Below are positions 16,647 to 25,511 of a stretch of DNA of 64,000 nucleotides, one piece after another; position 1 is the first letter of the stretch; each line of letters starts with the position of its first letter. The DNA is from Cyclobacterium plantarum. GTDB lineage: Bacteria; Bacteroidota; Bacteroidia; Cytophagales; Cyclobacteriaceae. The notes under the pieces were generated by a model. The model made no database searches and had not been told where the DNA came from. It saw only the letters and a list, made by a program, of their open reading frames with translations. The stretch lies in the NCBI RefSeq assembly GCF_011290685.1, contig NZ_JAANYN010000005.1, forward strand, positions 62,001 to 126,000, written 5' to 3'. Both the position numbers and the translations under genes were made by a program.

Positions 16647-17330
16647 ATGAGAAATACCCCTATTTTACATTTTCTTGAAGCATTGACCCAAAATAATTCC
16701 AAGGATTGGATGGATGCCAACAGGGATTGGTACCTACAGGTAAAGGAGCGTCTTTTGGAGGATGTGGCAGAAATCCTATCGGCTTTGAGTGAGAGGCAGC
16801 CACTTTTTTCCGAGCTGCGTCCAAAGGATTGTATTTTCCGGCAAAACAGGGATGTCAGGTTCAGTGCCAATAAGCAGCCCTACAAGACCAACATGGCGGC
16901 CTATTTTGCAATAGGCGGGAAAAAGTCACTAGGACCGGGATATTACCTTCATATGCAGCCTGGTGGAAGCTTCGTAGGAGGAGGGATTTATATGCCTGCT
17001 GCAGACACCTTGAAAAAAATTAGGCAGGAGATTGATTATTCAGGAGAAGAACTGGACAACATCCTACACCGACCCGAATTCCACTCCTTTTTTGGGGATA
17101 TGGAAGGTGAGCAGCTGAAGTCTTCCCCCCGGGATTATGATAAGGACCACCCCTACCTCAAGTATTTGAAGTACAAAAGTTTTATTGTTTCAAGACCTGT
17201 AAGCGATCAGGAAATTCAATCTGGAAATTATGTAAAACTGTCAATATCGGCCTTTGAAATGATGCATCCTTTCTATCGATTTTTGGAAAGGGCCATTGGT
17301 ACAACGGAAGACGAGGCCTTTTTACTTTAA
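16647..17330 (+). CDS. DUF2461 family protein
   Basis: The protein has about 227 residues from the ATG at 16647; an in-frame TTG 15 nt earlier is less likely. The sequence follows the DUF2461 (TIGR02453) pattern: FLEALTQNNSKDWMDANRDWY near the start, FRQNRDVRFSANKQPYKTNM, then GPGYYLHMQPGGSFVGGGIY, and a C-terminal helical part. The family is widespread in Bacteroidota and Proteobacteria; I know of no established function. It is cytoplasmic, without membrane segments. Its stop overlaps the stop of the convergent HAD gene by a few bases. Confidence 0.92.
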   Translation: MRNTPILHFLEALTQNNSKDWMDANRDWYLQVKERLLEDVAEILSALSERQPLFSELRPKDCIFRQNRDVRFSANKQPYKTNMAAYFAIGGKKSLGPGYYLHMQPGGSFVGGGIYMPAADTLKKIRQEIDYSGEELDNILHRPEFHSFFGDMEGEQLKSSPRDYDKDHPYLKYLKYKSFIVSRPVSDQEIQSGNYVKLSISAFEMMHPFYRFLERAIGTTEDEAFLL

Positions 17331-18142
17331 AGCAGGTGTTCTTCTATGGCCATGGCTACCCCATCTGCTTTGCTTTTGGCCGTGAGTTTTCTGGCTACTG
17401 CCTTTACCTCTTCCCGGGCATTTCCCACGGCTATGCCCAGTCCAACGCTTTTCAATAGTTCGATATCATTGAAATTGTCCCCAAAAGCCATGACCTCTTC
17501 CATGGCAATGTTGTAGCTTTTAAGAATCAGTTCCAAACCTGTCGCTTTGGAAATGGACCGGGGCGCAATTTCTATATAGGTGTCTTTGGAGCGGTAAAGA
17601 TGAAGCATGGTTGAAAAATTTTGCTCCAATTGACGGTAAAGCCATTGAATGTCATCAGCCTCTCCCATGCACATGACCTTGTGTGCACCCCGCTGCTCTC
17701 TTTGCCAGGAATCGATAACGACAGCATTTTTGAGGATGCCTGCTTTTACTTTGGTGGCTTTTTCTTCTTTTTCGGTCCATTTATCCACTTGTGGCGCATA
17801 CCATTCATTTGCGGAATAAAGACTGATATGGATATCCTTATTTCTGGCCAGTTCGACGATTTTTCCGCATATTTCTGCTTCAATCCAGGTAGAGCTCAGG
17901 GCTGAGTGCTGCTTTTTGGGAGGATGGATTACAAAGCCTCCATTGTAACAGATTATAGGATTGTTTTCTCTTTGAAGGTCTTTCTGTAAATGCGTCATGG
18001 CGGCAGGCATTCTGGATGAGGCCAGAATGACAGGGAAATTTGCAGGCAGAGCTGCGAAAGCTTCCCGGGTGCGTTTGGAGATTTCCCGGTTTTGATCCAG
18101 TAAAGTCCCGTCTATATCTGTACAAATTGCTTTGATGCGCAT
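17327..18142 (-). CDS. HAD superfamily Cof-type phosphatase
   Basis: The protein has 271 residues. The class II (Cof/YbiV) HAD motifs are all visible: DIDGTLLDQNR (motif I, nucleophile D9 and acid D11), VILASSR (motif II), a conserved Lys (K204, in SISKATGLELIL) for motif III, and FGDNFNDIELL for motif IV. The insert cap is of the C2 type. Such enzymes dephosphorylate sugar phosphates, nucleotides or pyridoxal phosphate; the actual substrate is unknown. A TATCTTTG -7 box lies about 20 bp upstream, just behind hemN, so it has its own promoter. Confidence 0.92.
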   Translation of the reverse strand: MRIKAICTDIDGTLLDQNREISKRTREAFAALPANFPVILASSRMPAAMTHLQKDLQRENNPIICYNGGFVIHPPKKQHSALSSTWIEAEICGKIVELARNKDIHISLYSANEWYAPQVDKWTEKEEKATKVKAGILKNAVVIDSWQREQRGAHKVMCMGEADDIQWLYRQLEQNFSTMLHLYRSKDTYIEIAPRSISKATGLELILKSYNIAMEEVMAFGDNFNDIELLKSVGLGIAVGNAREEVKAVARKLTAKSKADGVAMAIEEHLL

Positions 18143-18161
18143 TATTTACGAATGGTTTTCG

Positions 18162-18169
18162 CAAAGATA
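18162..18169 (-). promoter_or_regulatory. Putative -7 box for the HAD gene
   Basis: The minus strand reads TATCTTTG, a match to TAnnTTTG, 20 bp ahead of the start codon and just past the hemN stop. No clear -33 TTG was assigned, since it would lie inside hemN. Confidence 0.4.
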
Positions 18170-18174
18170 AGCAA

Positions 18175-19524
18175 TCAAATGGCTTTGCTAAAAAGGGGCT
18201 TTGATTTTTTGTTGTTTTGCATGTAGGGATCAAAAGCCGCACATATGTTTCGCACGAAAGGTTTGCCTTCCCTCGTGATCCTTACCCCATTTGCATCAAA
18301 AGCAACCATTTTCTCCTTCTCAAAAACCAATAGTTGATCCAACAGCTCTTCTGATAAGGATTCCAGATCTTTCCAGGAAGCTTTGTGGTTGCAAATCAGC
18401 TCCATGATCAGGTTTTTGATTTTAAGGTTTGCTTCGTTTTGTACGTGGCCCTTTACCAAAGGAATTGTTCCCCCTATTATTTTCTCTTTGTAAAGATCGA
18501 CGGACTTTTCATTTTGTCCATAGGCGTAATAAATGTCACTGATGGCACTGCAGCCCAGTCCTAAGAGTATTTTTGATGGAGAGGTGGTGTAGCCCATAAA
18601 GTTCCTGTGGAGTTTATTATTGTATTTGGCCTTTAACAATGGATCCCCGGGTAGCGCAAAATGATCCATCCCAATTTCCTCGTAGCCCATTTCGAGGAGC
18701 CAGTTTTTACCCTGCTCGTACAAATCCCTCTTTTGATTTTCATCTGGCAAATAAGCCTCAAATGATTTTTGTGCAGGAAAAGCAGCTGGCAGGTGGGCAT
18801 AACTGTAAAAGGCAATCCTTTCGGGCATCAACTCCTTCACTTTTTGGAAGGTGGCTTTCATGGTCTCCAGGGTCTGATGGGGCAAGCCGTAAATCAGGTC
18901 GAAATTTATGGAGCGATAGCCCAGTTGTCGGCTTTGTTCTGTTACTTCTTTAACTTTTTCAAAGGGCTGTATGCGGTGGATGGCGACTTGTACTTGCTGG
19001 TCAAAATCCTGAATACCATAACTCACTCTGGAAAACCCGAATTGGGCCAGCGTTTGCAAGTGGTCTTTGCTGGTATTGTTGGGATGACCTTCAAAGCTAA
19101 ATTCAAATTTCTCTGAGCGGGTGGAGGTTCTGCTGATGTGCTTGAGCAGGATTCCGAGGCTTATTGGAGAAAAGAAGGTAGGCGTGCCACCACCCAGGTG
19201 GATTCCTGCAAGTTTGGGCTTCTCGTCCAGTAGTTCAAGGTAAAGGTTCCACTCTTTCATTATGGCGGAAATATACGGTAATTCTACCCGGTGATTTTTG
19301 GTGATCCTTTTGTTACACCCGCAATAAGTACACAGGCTTTCACAATAAGGTAAGTGGATGTAGAGGGAAATTCCATCTGACTTGCCAAATTCTTCATATG
19401 CCTGAATGAAATGGTTCTTCCAATTTTCTGCGCTTAAGCTATTGTTCCAGTGTGGTAAGGCCGGGTAGGAGGTATATCTTGGGACCGGGACATTGTATTT
19501 TTTAATGAGGTCTGATGCCGACAT
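18175..19524 (-). CDS. hemN: Oxygen-independent coproporphyrinogen III oxidase (radical SAM)
   Basis: The 449-residue radical SAM enzyme decarboxylates coproporphyrinogen III to protoporphyrinogen IX without oxygen. The Fe-S/SAM motif is C61-x3-C65-x2-C68-x-C70 (YCESLCTYCGC), the arrangement specific to genuine HemN. The upstream region holds RYTSYPALPHW, and further on come HLGGGTPTFF and FDLIYGLPHQT, all HemN-specific. The C-terminal HemN domain is complete, so this is a real HemN and not the related HemW. A small hairpin separates it from the ald gene upstream. hemA lies in the same window but is not linked. Confidence 0.95.
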   Translation of the reverse strand: MSASDLIKKYNVPVPRYTSYPALPHWNNSLSAENWKNHFIQAYEEFGKSDGISLYIHLPYCESLCTYCGCNKRITKNHRVELPYISAIMKEWNLYLELLDEKPKLAGIHLGGGTPTFFSPISLGILLKHISRTSTRSEKFEFSFEGHPNNTSKDHLQTLAQFGFSRVSYGIQDFDQQVQVAIHRIQPFEKVKEVTEQSRQLGYRSINFDLIYGLPHQTLETMKATFQKVKELMPERIAFYSYAHLPAAFPAQKSFEAYLPDENQKRDLYEQGKNWLLEMGYEEIGMDHFALPGDPLLKAKYNNKLHRNFMGYTTSPSKILLGLGCSAISDIYYAYGQNEKSVDLYKEKIIGGTIPLVKGHVQNEANLKIKNLIMELICNHKASWKDLESLSEELLDQLLVFEKEKMVAFDANGVRITREGKPFVRNICAAFDPYMQNNKKSKPLFSKAI

Positions 19525-19601
19525 AGGGATAGAATAATTGTTTGAAGGTACAAATTACCCCATCCCTGCCTCCGGAAACTATGACAAGAGAAGTTTGAAA
19601 G

Positions 19602-19617
19602 CCTGATAAAAATCAGG
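19602..19617 (-). terminator. Weak hairpin after ald
   Basis: CCTGAT (19602-19607) and ATCAGG (19612-19617) form a 6-bp perfect stem with a 4-nt loop, 34 bp past the ald stop. The T-run after it on the minus strand is short, so termination is uncertain. Confidence 0.35.
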
Positions 19618-19650
19618 GTTTTACTGCAATTTGATTTTTAACCATAAAAC

Positions 19651-20772
19651 CTAGTTGTGGTTCAGGTAGTAACTTACGGGTACGTAGGGAAGGTTAAAAG
19701 TATTGGCGACTGCCTGATACACCACATCTCCTTTGATGATGTTTAGCCCGGCTTTCAGTTCAGGGTACCTGATACATGCATCTCTCCAGCCACTTTTGGC
19801 CAATTCCAATGCATAAGGCAAGGTAGCATTGGTCAGCGCGAGTGTGGAAGTATAGGGAACCGCTCCCGGCATATTGGCTACACAATAATGAAGTACGCCT
19901 TCTATGGTATAGGTGGGTTTTTCGTGAGTGGTAGGTTTGCAGGTTTCTATGCAACCTCCCTGATCAACCGCTACATCAACCAATACGGTGCCGGGCACCA
20001 TTTCCTTGAGCATATCTTTGGTGATCAGGTGAGGTGCTTTGGCTCCGGGGATAAGTACAGCTCCTATGATCAAGTCAGCCGTTGGAATTAGGTTTCTGAT
20101 ATTGTATTCATTGGACATCATGGTTTTGACATTCTTGGGCATGACATCAGAAAGGTAACGCATGCGTGGCAAGGACACATCCAGAATGATTACATCCGCC
20201 CCCAGCCCTGAGGCCATCCATGCCGCCTGGGTGCCAACAATACCCCCGCCCAGGATCAAGACTTTTGCAGGTAGAGTTCCCGGTACACCCCCCAACAAAA
20301 TTCCCCTTCCACCCAGAGGTTTCTCCAGATAGTTTGCCCCTTTCTGAACGGCCATGCGGCCTGCTACCTCAGACATTGGCACCAGGAGGGGTAAGCTGCT
20401 GTCTGGTTTTTCAACGGTTTCATAAGCAAGGCAGACCGCTTTGCTTTTCACCATGGCTCTGGTAAGCGGTTCATAAGAAGCAAAATGAAAATAGGTAAAT
20501 AGCAACTGGTCTTCCCGGATCAATTCATACTCCGAGGCGATGGGTTCTTTGACCTTCATAACCATTTCGCCTGTTTCATAGGTAGCTTCAATGCTGGGCA
20601 GGATCGTTGCTCCGGCTGTTTCGTAAGCCTCATCCTTGAATCCACTGCCTTCTCCGGCCGACTTTTGAACAAAAACCTCATGGCCGTTTTTGACGAACTC
20701 TTTCGCTCCTGCGGGAGTTAGGGCTACTCTGTTTTCATTGTTTTTGATTTCCTTGGGAACGGCTATGCGCAT
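19651..20772 (-). CDS. ald: Alanine dehydrogenase
   Basis: The 373-residue NAD-dependent enzyme interconverts L-alanine and pyruvate plus ammonia. The N-terminus MRIAVPKEIKNNENRVALTPAG is the AlaDH/PNT start. The catalytic Lys is in VMKVKEP (residue 75) and the His in TYFHFAS (about 96). The NAD-binding Rossmann motif is LGGGIVGTQAAWMASGLGA, followed by the Asp that binds ribose (ILDVS). Length is normal for hexameric AlaDH. It is divergent from the fused E1 gene with 364 bp between them. A -7 box (TATATTTG) lies 30 bp before the start codon. Confidence 0.96.
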   Translation of the reverse strand: MRIAVPKEIKNNENRVALTPAGAKEFVKNGHEVFVQKSAGEGSGFKDEAYETAGATILPSIEATYETGEMVMKVKEPIASEYELIREDQLLFTYFHFASYEPLTRAMVKSKAVCLAYETVEKPDSSLPLLVPMSEVAGRMAVQKGANYLEKPLGGRGILLGGVPGTLPAKVLILGGGIVGTQAAWMASGLGADVIILDVSLPRMRYLSDVMPKNVKTMMSNEYNIRNLIPTADLIIGAVLIPGAKAPHLITKDMLKEMVPGTVLVDVAVDQGGCIETCKPTTHEKPTYTIEGVLHYCVANMPGAVPYTSTLALTNATLPYALELAKSGWRDACIRYPELKAGLNIIKGDVVYQAVANTFNLPYVPVSYYLNHN

Positions 20773-20801
20773 GGTTGAAATGGTTTGGTTAAAGTCTTCA
20801 G

Positions 20802-20809
20802 CAAATATA
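20802..20809 (-). promoter_or_regulatory. Putative -7 box for ald
   Basis: The minus strand reads TATATTTG, matching TAnnTTTG, 30 bp before the start codon. A TTC in place of the -33 TTG lies about 20 nt upstream. Confidence 0.45.
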
Positions 20810-21031
20810 AGCAGCCTGCCCAGTGCAGGGAACTTTCACAGGAGAAAAGTTTTCAGATTCCATAAAAAGTTGGGAGATAATAAAAATAGCTGGGTTTTTT
20901 TGTTTTTTCAGGCCTGAGATAGAAGTATAAATAATATTGGCAGGCGCTGATTGATTGTTTGTTTCGTAAATTTAAATATTAAAGAATTTAATACTTTTTT
21001 TAATGTTTATTTCCGATAATTTAGAATAATA

Positions 21032-21060
21032 TTGTTTCTAATTGATTTTTTATACTTTTG
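21032..21060 (+). promoter_or_regulatory. Putative promoter of the E1 gene
   Basis: TTG at 21032-21034 and TACTTTTG at 21053-21060 are separated by 18 nt, close to the Bacteroidota consensus TTG-N19-TAnnTTTG. Transcription would start near 21067, giving a leader of about 70 nt. Confidence 0.55.
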
Positions 21061-21136
21061 AAAATTGGGATAACTCCAAAAAATGTGTATTTTTGAAAAC
21101 CTTGGTACTCCCCATGAGAAGAAAACAGTTTAATTG

Positions 21137-23557
21137 ATGAATACGGAATCCTTATCCACATTGACTGAAGAAAAAGCAGTAATTTCAGATAAAAGGCGGA
21201 TTTTAGCCGATTACAAGATGGTCATGATCAGCAGGCATGCCTCTTTGACGGTGAGGAAAGAAGTTTTCATGGGTAAGGCCAAATTCGGCATCTACGGAGA
21301 TGGAAAGGAATTGGCTCAGGTGGCGATGGCCAGGTATTTTGAACCAGGGGATTTCAGGTCAGGATATTACCGGGATCAGACCTTGATGTTTGCCATGGAG
21401 GAATTGGGATTGCAGGAGTACTTTGCACAGCTTTATGCACATACGGATATCAAAGCAGAACCTGCCAGTGGAGGTCGGTTGATGAATGGGCATTTTGCCA
21501 CCAGATCCCTGAATGATGATGGCTCCTGGAAGAATTTGATGGAGATCAAGAATTCTACCGCAGATATTTCTCCCACCGCAGCCCAAATGCCAAAGCTTTT
21601 GGGATTGGCATATGCTTCCAAGCTGTACAGGGAAAATCCCGCACTCCACAACATGAAGACTTTTTCCAATAAAGGCAGCGAGGTGGCCTGGGGGACCATC
21701 GGTAATGCCTCCACGGCAGAGGGAATGTTTTTTGAAACTTTCAATGCGGGAGGAGTTTTACAGGTGCCCATGGTGATTTCGGTTTGGGATGATGACTATG
21801 GTATTTCAGTTACCAATGAATTTCAGGTTACCAAGGCCAGTATTTCTGCTGCTTTGGAAGGATTTAGAAGAAATCACAAGGAGAAGGGATATGAGATCCT
21901 GGTTGTAAAAGGCTGGGATTATGAAGGTTTGGTGACTGCCTACAGGAAAGCTGCAACTTTGGCCAGGGAAAAACATGTTCCTGTTTTGGTTCATGTTACA
22001 GAAATGACCCAACCACAAGGCCATTCCACATCGGGATCCCATGAAAGGTATAAAAGCAAAGCACGGTTGGCCTGGGAAGCGGAAAATGATTGTGTGGTAA
22101 AATTTAGGGAATATATCCTGGATAATAATTTTGCCACCAAAGAGGAGCTCGACAAGATAGATGAAGCCACCAAACAACTGGTTAAGGACAGTAAGGACAA
22201 AGCCTGGAAGGCGTTTACTACTACGATAAAGGAAGAATTGGACGAAGCGGTCCTGCTGATCAGGGAGTTGGCAGGTAACAGTGCCTGCAAAAGTGAATTG
22301 AACCAGTTGGCCCAGGATTTAAGACAAATGCTCAACCCTGTCCGCATGGATGTCATCAGTTCTGTCAGAAAAGCATTGTTCCTGTCTAGAAATGAGCCAA
22401 CCGAGATAAAAGCCAAAATTCAGGAATGGTACCGCCTACAGAAGCAATTGAATGTGGAGCGTTACTCCAGTCATCAGTACAGTGAATCCAAAGCCCGCTC
22501 GTCTGAAATAGTTCCGGTGCCGGTAGAGTATACCGATCCATCACCTATGGTAGACGGCCGCGAAATATTGAAAGCTTGTTTTGATGAGATGCTTGCCAGA
22601 GACCCCAGGGTTTTTGCGATAGGAGAGGACGTGGGCAAAATTGGAGATGTGAATCAGGCCTTCGCAGGTCTGCAGGCCAAACATGGTGAACTGAGGGTAA
22701 CGGATACGGGAATAAGGGAGGTAAGTATCATAGGCCAGGGCATTGGTGCTGCCCTCAGAGGCTTGAGGCCTATCACAGAGATTCAATACCTGGACTACCT
22801 GATCTATGCCTTGATGACACTGTCAGATGACCTTGCTTGTTTGCATTACAGGACCAAAGGTGGACAAAAAGCACCTTTGATCATCAGGACCAGAGGGCAT
22901 CGACTGGAAGGTGTTTGGCATTCAGGATCACCCATAGGAATGATTTTGAGCAGTCTGAGAGGTATATTGTTATGTGTACCCAGGAACATGACCCAGGCCG
23001 CGGGAATGTACAATACGCTTTTAGAGGCAGATGAGCCTGCCATCATGATAGAAGTTCTCAATGGGTACCGGCTAAAAGAAAAAATGCCTTCGAATATTGG
23101 GGATTTTAAATTGACTTTAGGTCATCCTGAGATTCTAAGAGAAGGTGAGGACATTACCGTGGTGACCTACGGTGCCATGTGCCGAATAGTGTTGAATGCT
23201 GCCGAGGAGTTGGCTGCAATAGGGATTTCCGTAGAGGTGATAGATGTGCAAACCCTTGTTCCATTTGATGTCAATCAGGTCATTTCTGCTTCTGTCAAGA
23301 AGACCAATCGGGTCATTTTTGCCGATGAAGATGTTCCTGGCGGGGCATCGGCATTTATGATGCAGCAGGTAATAGAAGGGCAGAATGCTTATTTTCACCT
23401 GGATGCGAAGCCTGTAACCCTTTCCGCCAAAGAACACCGGCCTGCCTATTCATCAGATGGGGATTATTTCTCCAAACCCAGCAGTGATGATGTGATAGAA
23501 AAGGTTTATGAAATCATGCACGAAGCCAATCCGGGTAAATTTCCGGCCATCTATTAA
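21137..23557 (+). CDS. Fused 2-oxoacid dehydrogenase E1 alpha/beta
   Basis: The protein has about 806 residues from the ATG at 21137 (the codon before it is a TTG). It joins E1 alpha and beta of a branched-chain or pyruvate-type 2-oxoacid dehydrogenase. The alpha part (about 20-400) has the SGGRLMNGH loop, while the TPP-binding region reads GTIGNASTAEG and WDDDYGISV. The beta part (about 475-800) begins with REILKACFDEMLARDPRVFAIGEDVG and has the RTRGHRLEGVWHSGSP block. Such fusions are common in Bacteroidota and are often called 2-oxoisovalerate dehydrogenase; substrate specificity is not certain. The usual GDG...NN thiamine motif appears as GNA...DD, an odd variant. No E2 or E3 gene is next to it. 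It is convergent with a lipoprotein gene. Confidence 0.93.
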   Translation: MNTESLSTLTEEKAVISDKRRILADYKMVMISRHASLTVRKEVFMGKAKFGIYGDGKELAQVAMARYFEPGDFRSGYYRDQTLMFAMEELGLQEYFAQLYAHTDIKAEPASGGRLMNGHFATRSLNDDGSWKNLMEIKNSTADISPTAAQMPKLLGLAYASKLYRENPALHNMKTFSNKGSEVAWGTIGNASTAEGMFFETFNAGGVLQVPMVISVWDDDYGISVTNEFQVTKASISAALEGFRRNHKEKGYEILVVKGWDYEGLVTAYRKAATLAREKHVPVLVHVTEMTQPQGHSTSGSHERYKSKARLAWEAENDCVVKFREYILDNNFATKEELDKIDEATKQLVKDSKDKAWKAFTTTIKEELDEAVLLIRELAGNSACKSELNQLAQDLRQMLNPVRMDVISSVRKALFLSRNEPTEIKAKIQEWYRLQKQLNVERYSSHQYSESKARSSEIVPVPVEYTDPSPMVDGREILKACFDEMLARDPRVFAIGEDVGKIGDVNQAFAGLQAKHGELRVTDTGIREVSIIGQGIGAALRGLRPITEIQYLDYLIYALMTLSDDLACLHYRTKGGQKAPLIIRTRGHRLEGVWHSGSPIGMILSSLRGILLCVPRNMTQAAGMYNTLLEADEPAIMIEVLNGYRLKEKMPSNIGDFKLTLGHPEILREGEDITVVTYGAMCRIVLNAAEELAAIGISVEVIDVQTLVPFDVNQVISASVKKTNRVIFADEDVPGGASAFMMQQVIEGQNAYFHLDAKPVTLSAKEHRPAYSSDGDYFSKPSSDDVIEKVYEIMHEANPGKFPAIY

Positions 23558-23587
23558 GTAAAAAGGTGCCAGGAACTGTCTGCTTTT

Positions 23588-24259
23588 TTACCTTTCTATC
23601 TGGGCGAGGGTGAAATCGGGTGTAGTTACTACGTTGCTGCGGTTTAGTGCCCTGTCCTGAACCTGAAGTTCCAACCGGAGTGTATCCGTACGAAAAATGC
23701 TGTTCCATCCCAGGGAAAGCATGGAGTAACGGATATTCCCTTCTATGGCCCTTCCCCTTTCTTCCTCAAGCATTCTTGGAAATCTACCATTGAAAGTGGT
23801 GAAATAAGGAGGGTCTGACCATTTAAATTCTGTATAATTACCTCCTCTTTTGATAAAAAATTTCACAAAAATATTATAGTAATCTTCATTTTCTGAAACC
23901 CAAAGGGTATCCTCGATCTCCACATTGTTGATCAAAGGGAAGATAACCCAATCCCGGTTGTTAAATGAGGGGGCATCATCCGGCCTGTTGCTGTATGTGA
24001 TAAAGTTGCCCTCATCATCAGTGAGATAATTGAGTTCATTGAAGGGCGGGAATAAATCCCTGGCATTCAATCCCAGATCCCCCTCAGCATCCCTGAAATT
24101 TAGGGTGATGATCAAAGAATCAGCTCCGGAAGCCTGAACAAACTCCATATTGTTGAAACTGATATCCGGTATGGTTGGGAAATCATCTGGAGGTGAGATA
24201 CAGCCTCCCCAAACGGACAATATGATCAGGACGATGATATAATGATTTTTTAACTTCAT
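23588..24259 (-). CDS. Hypothetical lipoprotein
   Basis: The protein has 223 residues. The signal MKLKNHYIIVLIILSVWGGC ends in a lipobox-like Cys, so it is anchored in the envelope. After a Pro-rich stretch (ISPPDDFPTIPDISF) the body is predicted to be beta-rich: the segments SLIITLNFRDAEGDLGL, YNIFVKFFIKRGG and LRLELQVQDRALNRS resemble repeated strands of an immunoglobulin-like fold with an acidic D-x-E-G-D-x-G turn that may bind calcium. I do not recognise a named family, though similar lipoproteins are frequent in Cytophagales. It is convergent with the E1 gene and divergent from the LuxE-like gene. Confidence 0.85.
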   Translation of the reverse strand: MKLKNHYIIVLIILSVWGGCISPPDDFPTIPDISFNNMEFVQASGADSLIITLNFRDAEGDLGLNARDLFPPFNELNYLTDDEGNFITYSNRPDDAPSFNNRDWVIFPLINNVEIEDTLWVSENEDYYNIFVKFFIKRGGNYTEFKWSDPPYFTTFNGRFPRMLEEERGRAIEGNIRYSMLSLGWNSIFRTDTLRLELQVQDRALNRSNVVTTPDFTLAQIER

Positions 24260-24275
24260 GGGTAATCCGTAATTT

Positions 24276-24283
24276 TACATTTG
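24276..24283 (+). promoter_or_regulatory. Putative -7 box for the LuxE-like gene
   Basis: TACATTTG matches TAnnTTTG 52 bp before the start codon of the downstream gene. No convincing -33 element was found. Confidence 0.4.
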
Positions 24284-24335
24284 GATCGGTTGGGTGTAAA
24301 AATGATTAAATTTTAGGTTTTACCATAAAATAACG

Positions 24336-25331
24336 ATGAATTATTTTAAAAGTTTTAGCGAAAAAATAAATTCAGGTAAAATCGGGGATTTTACAGCGGC
24401 GGCGCTTGAGCTGTTTCATTTTCAGTCCAGAAACAACAAGGTTTATCGGGATTATATCACAGCCAGGAATATTCAGCCAGAAAAGATCAGTAGGTTGACC
24501 GATATTCCCTACCTGCCCATCTCATTTTTCAAATCAGAAAAAGTGGTTTCCGGTCCCGAGGAGCAGTTTGACCAATATTATTCCAGTAGTGGAACCACCG
24601 GAATGCAGCACAGCAGGCATTATATATGGTCCAAAGCTTTTTATCTTTCTCATGCTGTAAACTTATTTGAAGGGGTCTATGGTTCTTTGAAAGATTTCCA
24701 CATCCTTGCCCTTTTACCTTCCTATATGGAAAGAGAGGGGAGTTCTCTGGTCGACATGGCTGCGTGTTTTATAGAAAAAAGCCGATCCGAACATTCCGGG
24801 TTTTATTTGTACGAACATGAGGCCCTTTTGGAAAAAATCAGGGTGCTTAGGGCCGGGAAAAGAAAAGTATTGCTGATGGGTGTTACCTTTGCCCTTTTAG
24901 ATCTTGCCGAAAAAGTTGCGGATCATACTGATTTTGGCAATCTGATCGTTATGGAAACTGGAGGTATGAAGGGCCGCCGAAAGGAAATGGTCAGGGAGGA
25001 AGTTCATGATCATCTTAAAAAAAGTTTTGGGCTTGATCATATTCATTCAGAGTACGGAATGACGGAATTAATGTCCCAGGCCTATTCTCCGGGTGATGGC
25101 AGGTTTTGGGAAACACCCAGCTTACGGGTATTGATTCGTGATGCCTATGACCCTTTTCATATGGTGAAAGACAGATCCGGTGCTATCAATATCATCGACC
25201 TGGCAAATGTTCATTCCTGTGCTTTTTTGGAAACCCAGGATTTGGGCAAAAAAAATAAGGACGGGAGTTTTTCAGTGTTGGGAAGAATGGACAACAGCGA
25301 AATAAGGGGATGTAATTTAATGATTAATTAA
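24336..25331 (+). CDS. LuxE/PaaK-like acyl-protein synthetase
   Basis: The protein has 331 residues and belongs to the adenylate-forming LuxE/PaaK superfamily. The ATP-binding loop is YYSSSGTTGMQHSRH (about residues 85-99), and later motifs are METGGMKGRRKEM and the SEYGMTELMSQAY block that contacts the acyl-adenylate. The C-terminal IIDLANVHSCAFLETQDLG resembles the hinge region. LuxE activates fatty acids in luminescent bacteria; Bacteroidota homologues have no luciferase nearby, and none is seen here, so the acyl acceptor is unknown. It is about as short as the known single-domain members. It is followed by a 40-residue lipoprotein gene. Confidence 0.88.
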   Translation: MNYFKSFSEKINSGKIGDFTAAALELFHFQSRNNKVYRDYITARNIQPEKISRLTDIPYLPISFFKSEKVVSGPEEQFDQYYSSSGTTGMQHSRHYIWSKAFYLSHAVNLFEGVYGSLKDFHILALLPSYMEREGSSLVDMAACFIEKSRSEHSGFYLYEHEALLEKIRVLRAGKRKVLLMGVTFALLDLAEKVADHTDFGNLIVMETGGMKGRRKEMVREEVHDHLKKSFGLDHIHSEYGMTELMSQAYSPGDGRFWETPSLRVLIRDAYDPFHMVKDRSGAINIIDLANVHSCAFLETQDLGKKNKDGSFSVLGRMDNSEIRGCNLMIN

Positions 25332-25376
25332 TTTTGTATTTAAATACTAAATACACATATTTGGGCGTAATATAAC

Positions 25377-25499
25377 ATGACTATGAAAACAATAATGACA
25401 ATTTTGGTGGTAGGTGCGATTTTGATATTGTCTTCTTGTGCTTCCAGCAAGCCTTGTCCGGCTTATGCCAAGACAACGGATGTGGAAGTTAGAGGCTAG
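25377..25499 (+). CDS. Tiny lipoprotein, 40 residues
   Basis: The ATG at 25377 (or 25383) opens a 40-codon frame that ends at TAG 25497-25499. It encodes a signal with lipobox ILILSSC, so the mature protein would be a lipidated 20-mer beginning CASSKPCPAYAKTT. A second Cys in CPAY could form a disulfide with nothing else inside the molecule, or be used in a dimer. Small lipoproteins with a CPAY-like end are familiar to me from Bacteroidota genomes, but no function is known. It follows the LuxE-like gene by 45 bp and is convergent with the response regulator gene. Coding is supported by the lipobox and by an intact frame only. Confidence 0.7.
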   Translation: MTMKTIMTILVVGAILILSSCASSKPCPAYAKTTDVEVRG

Positions 25500-25511
25500 T
25501 AGTAAAGGGAT

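Larger units (their letters stand above)
20773..21136. other. Divergent regulatory region between ald and the E1 gene
   Basis: These 364 bp hold no ORF worth listing. They contain the ald -7 box, a small hairpin (CCTGC/GCAGG near 20815-20830), an AT-rich centre and a well-formed promoter for the E1 gene. Confidence 0.6.

Noticed and set aside
23560-23590. Possible bidirectional terminator between the E1 gene and the lipoprotein gene
   Set aside because: The complement between GTAAAAAG and CTTTTTTAC needs a bulge, and the stem is almost all A-T.
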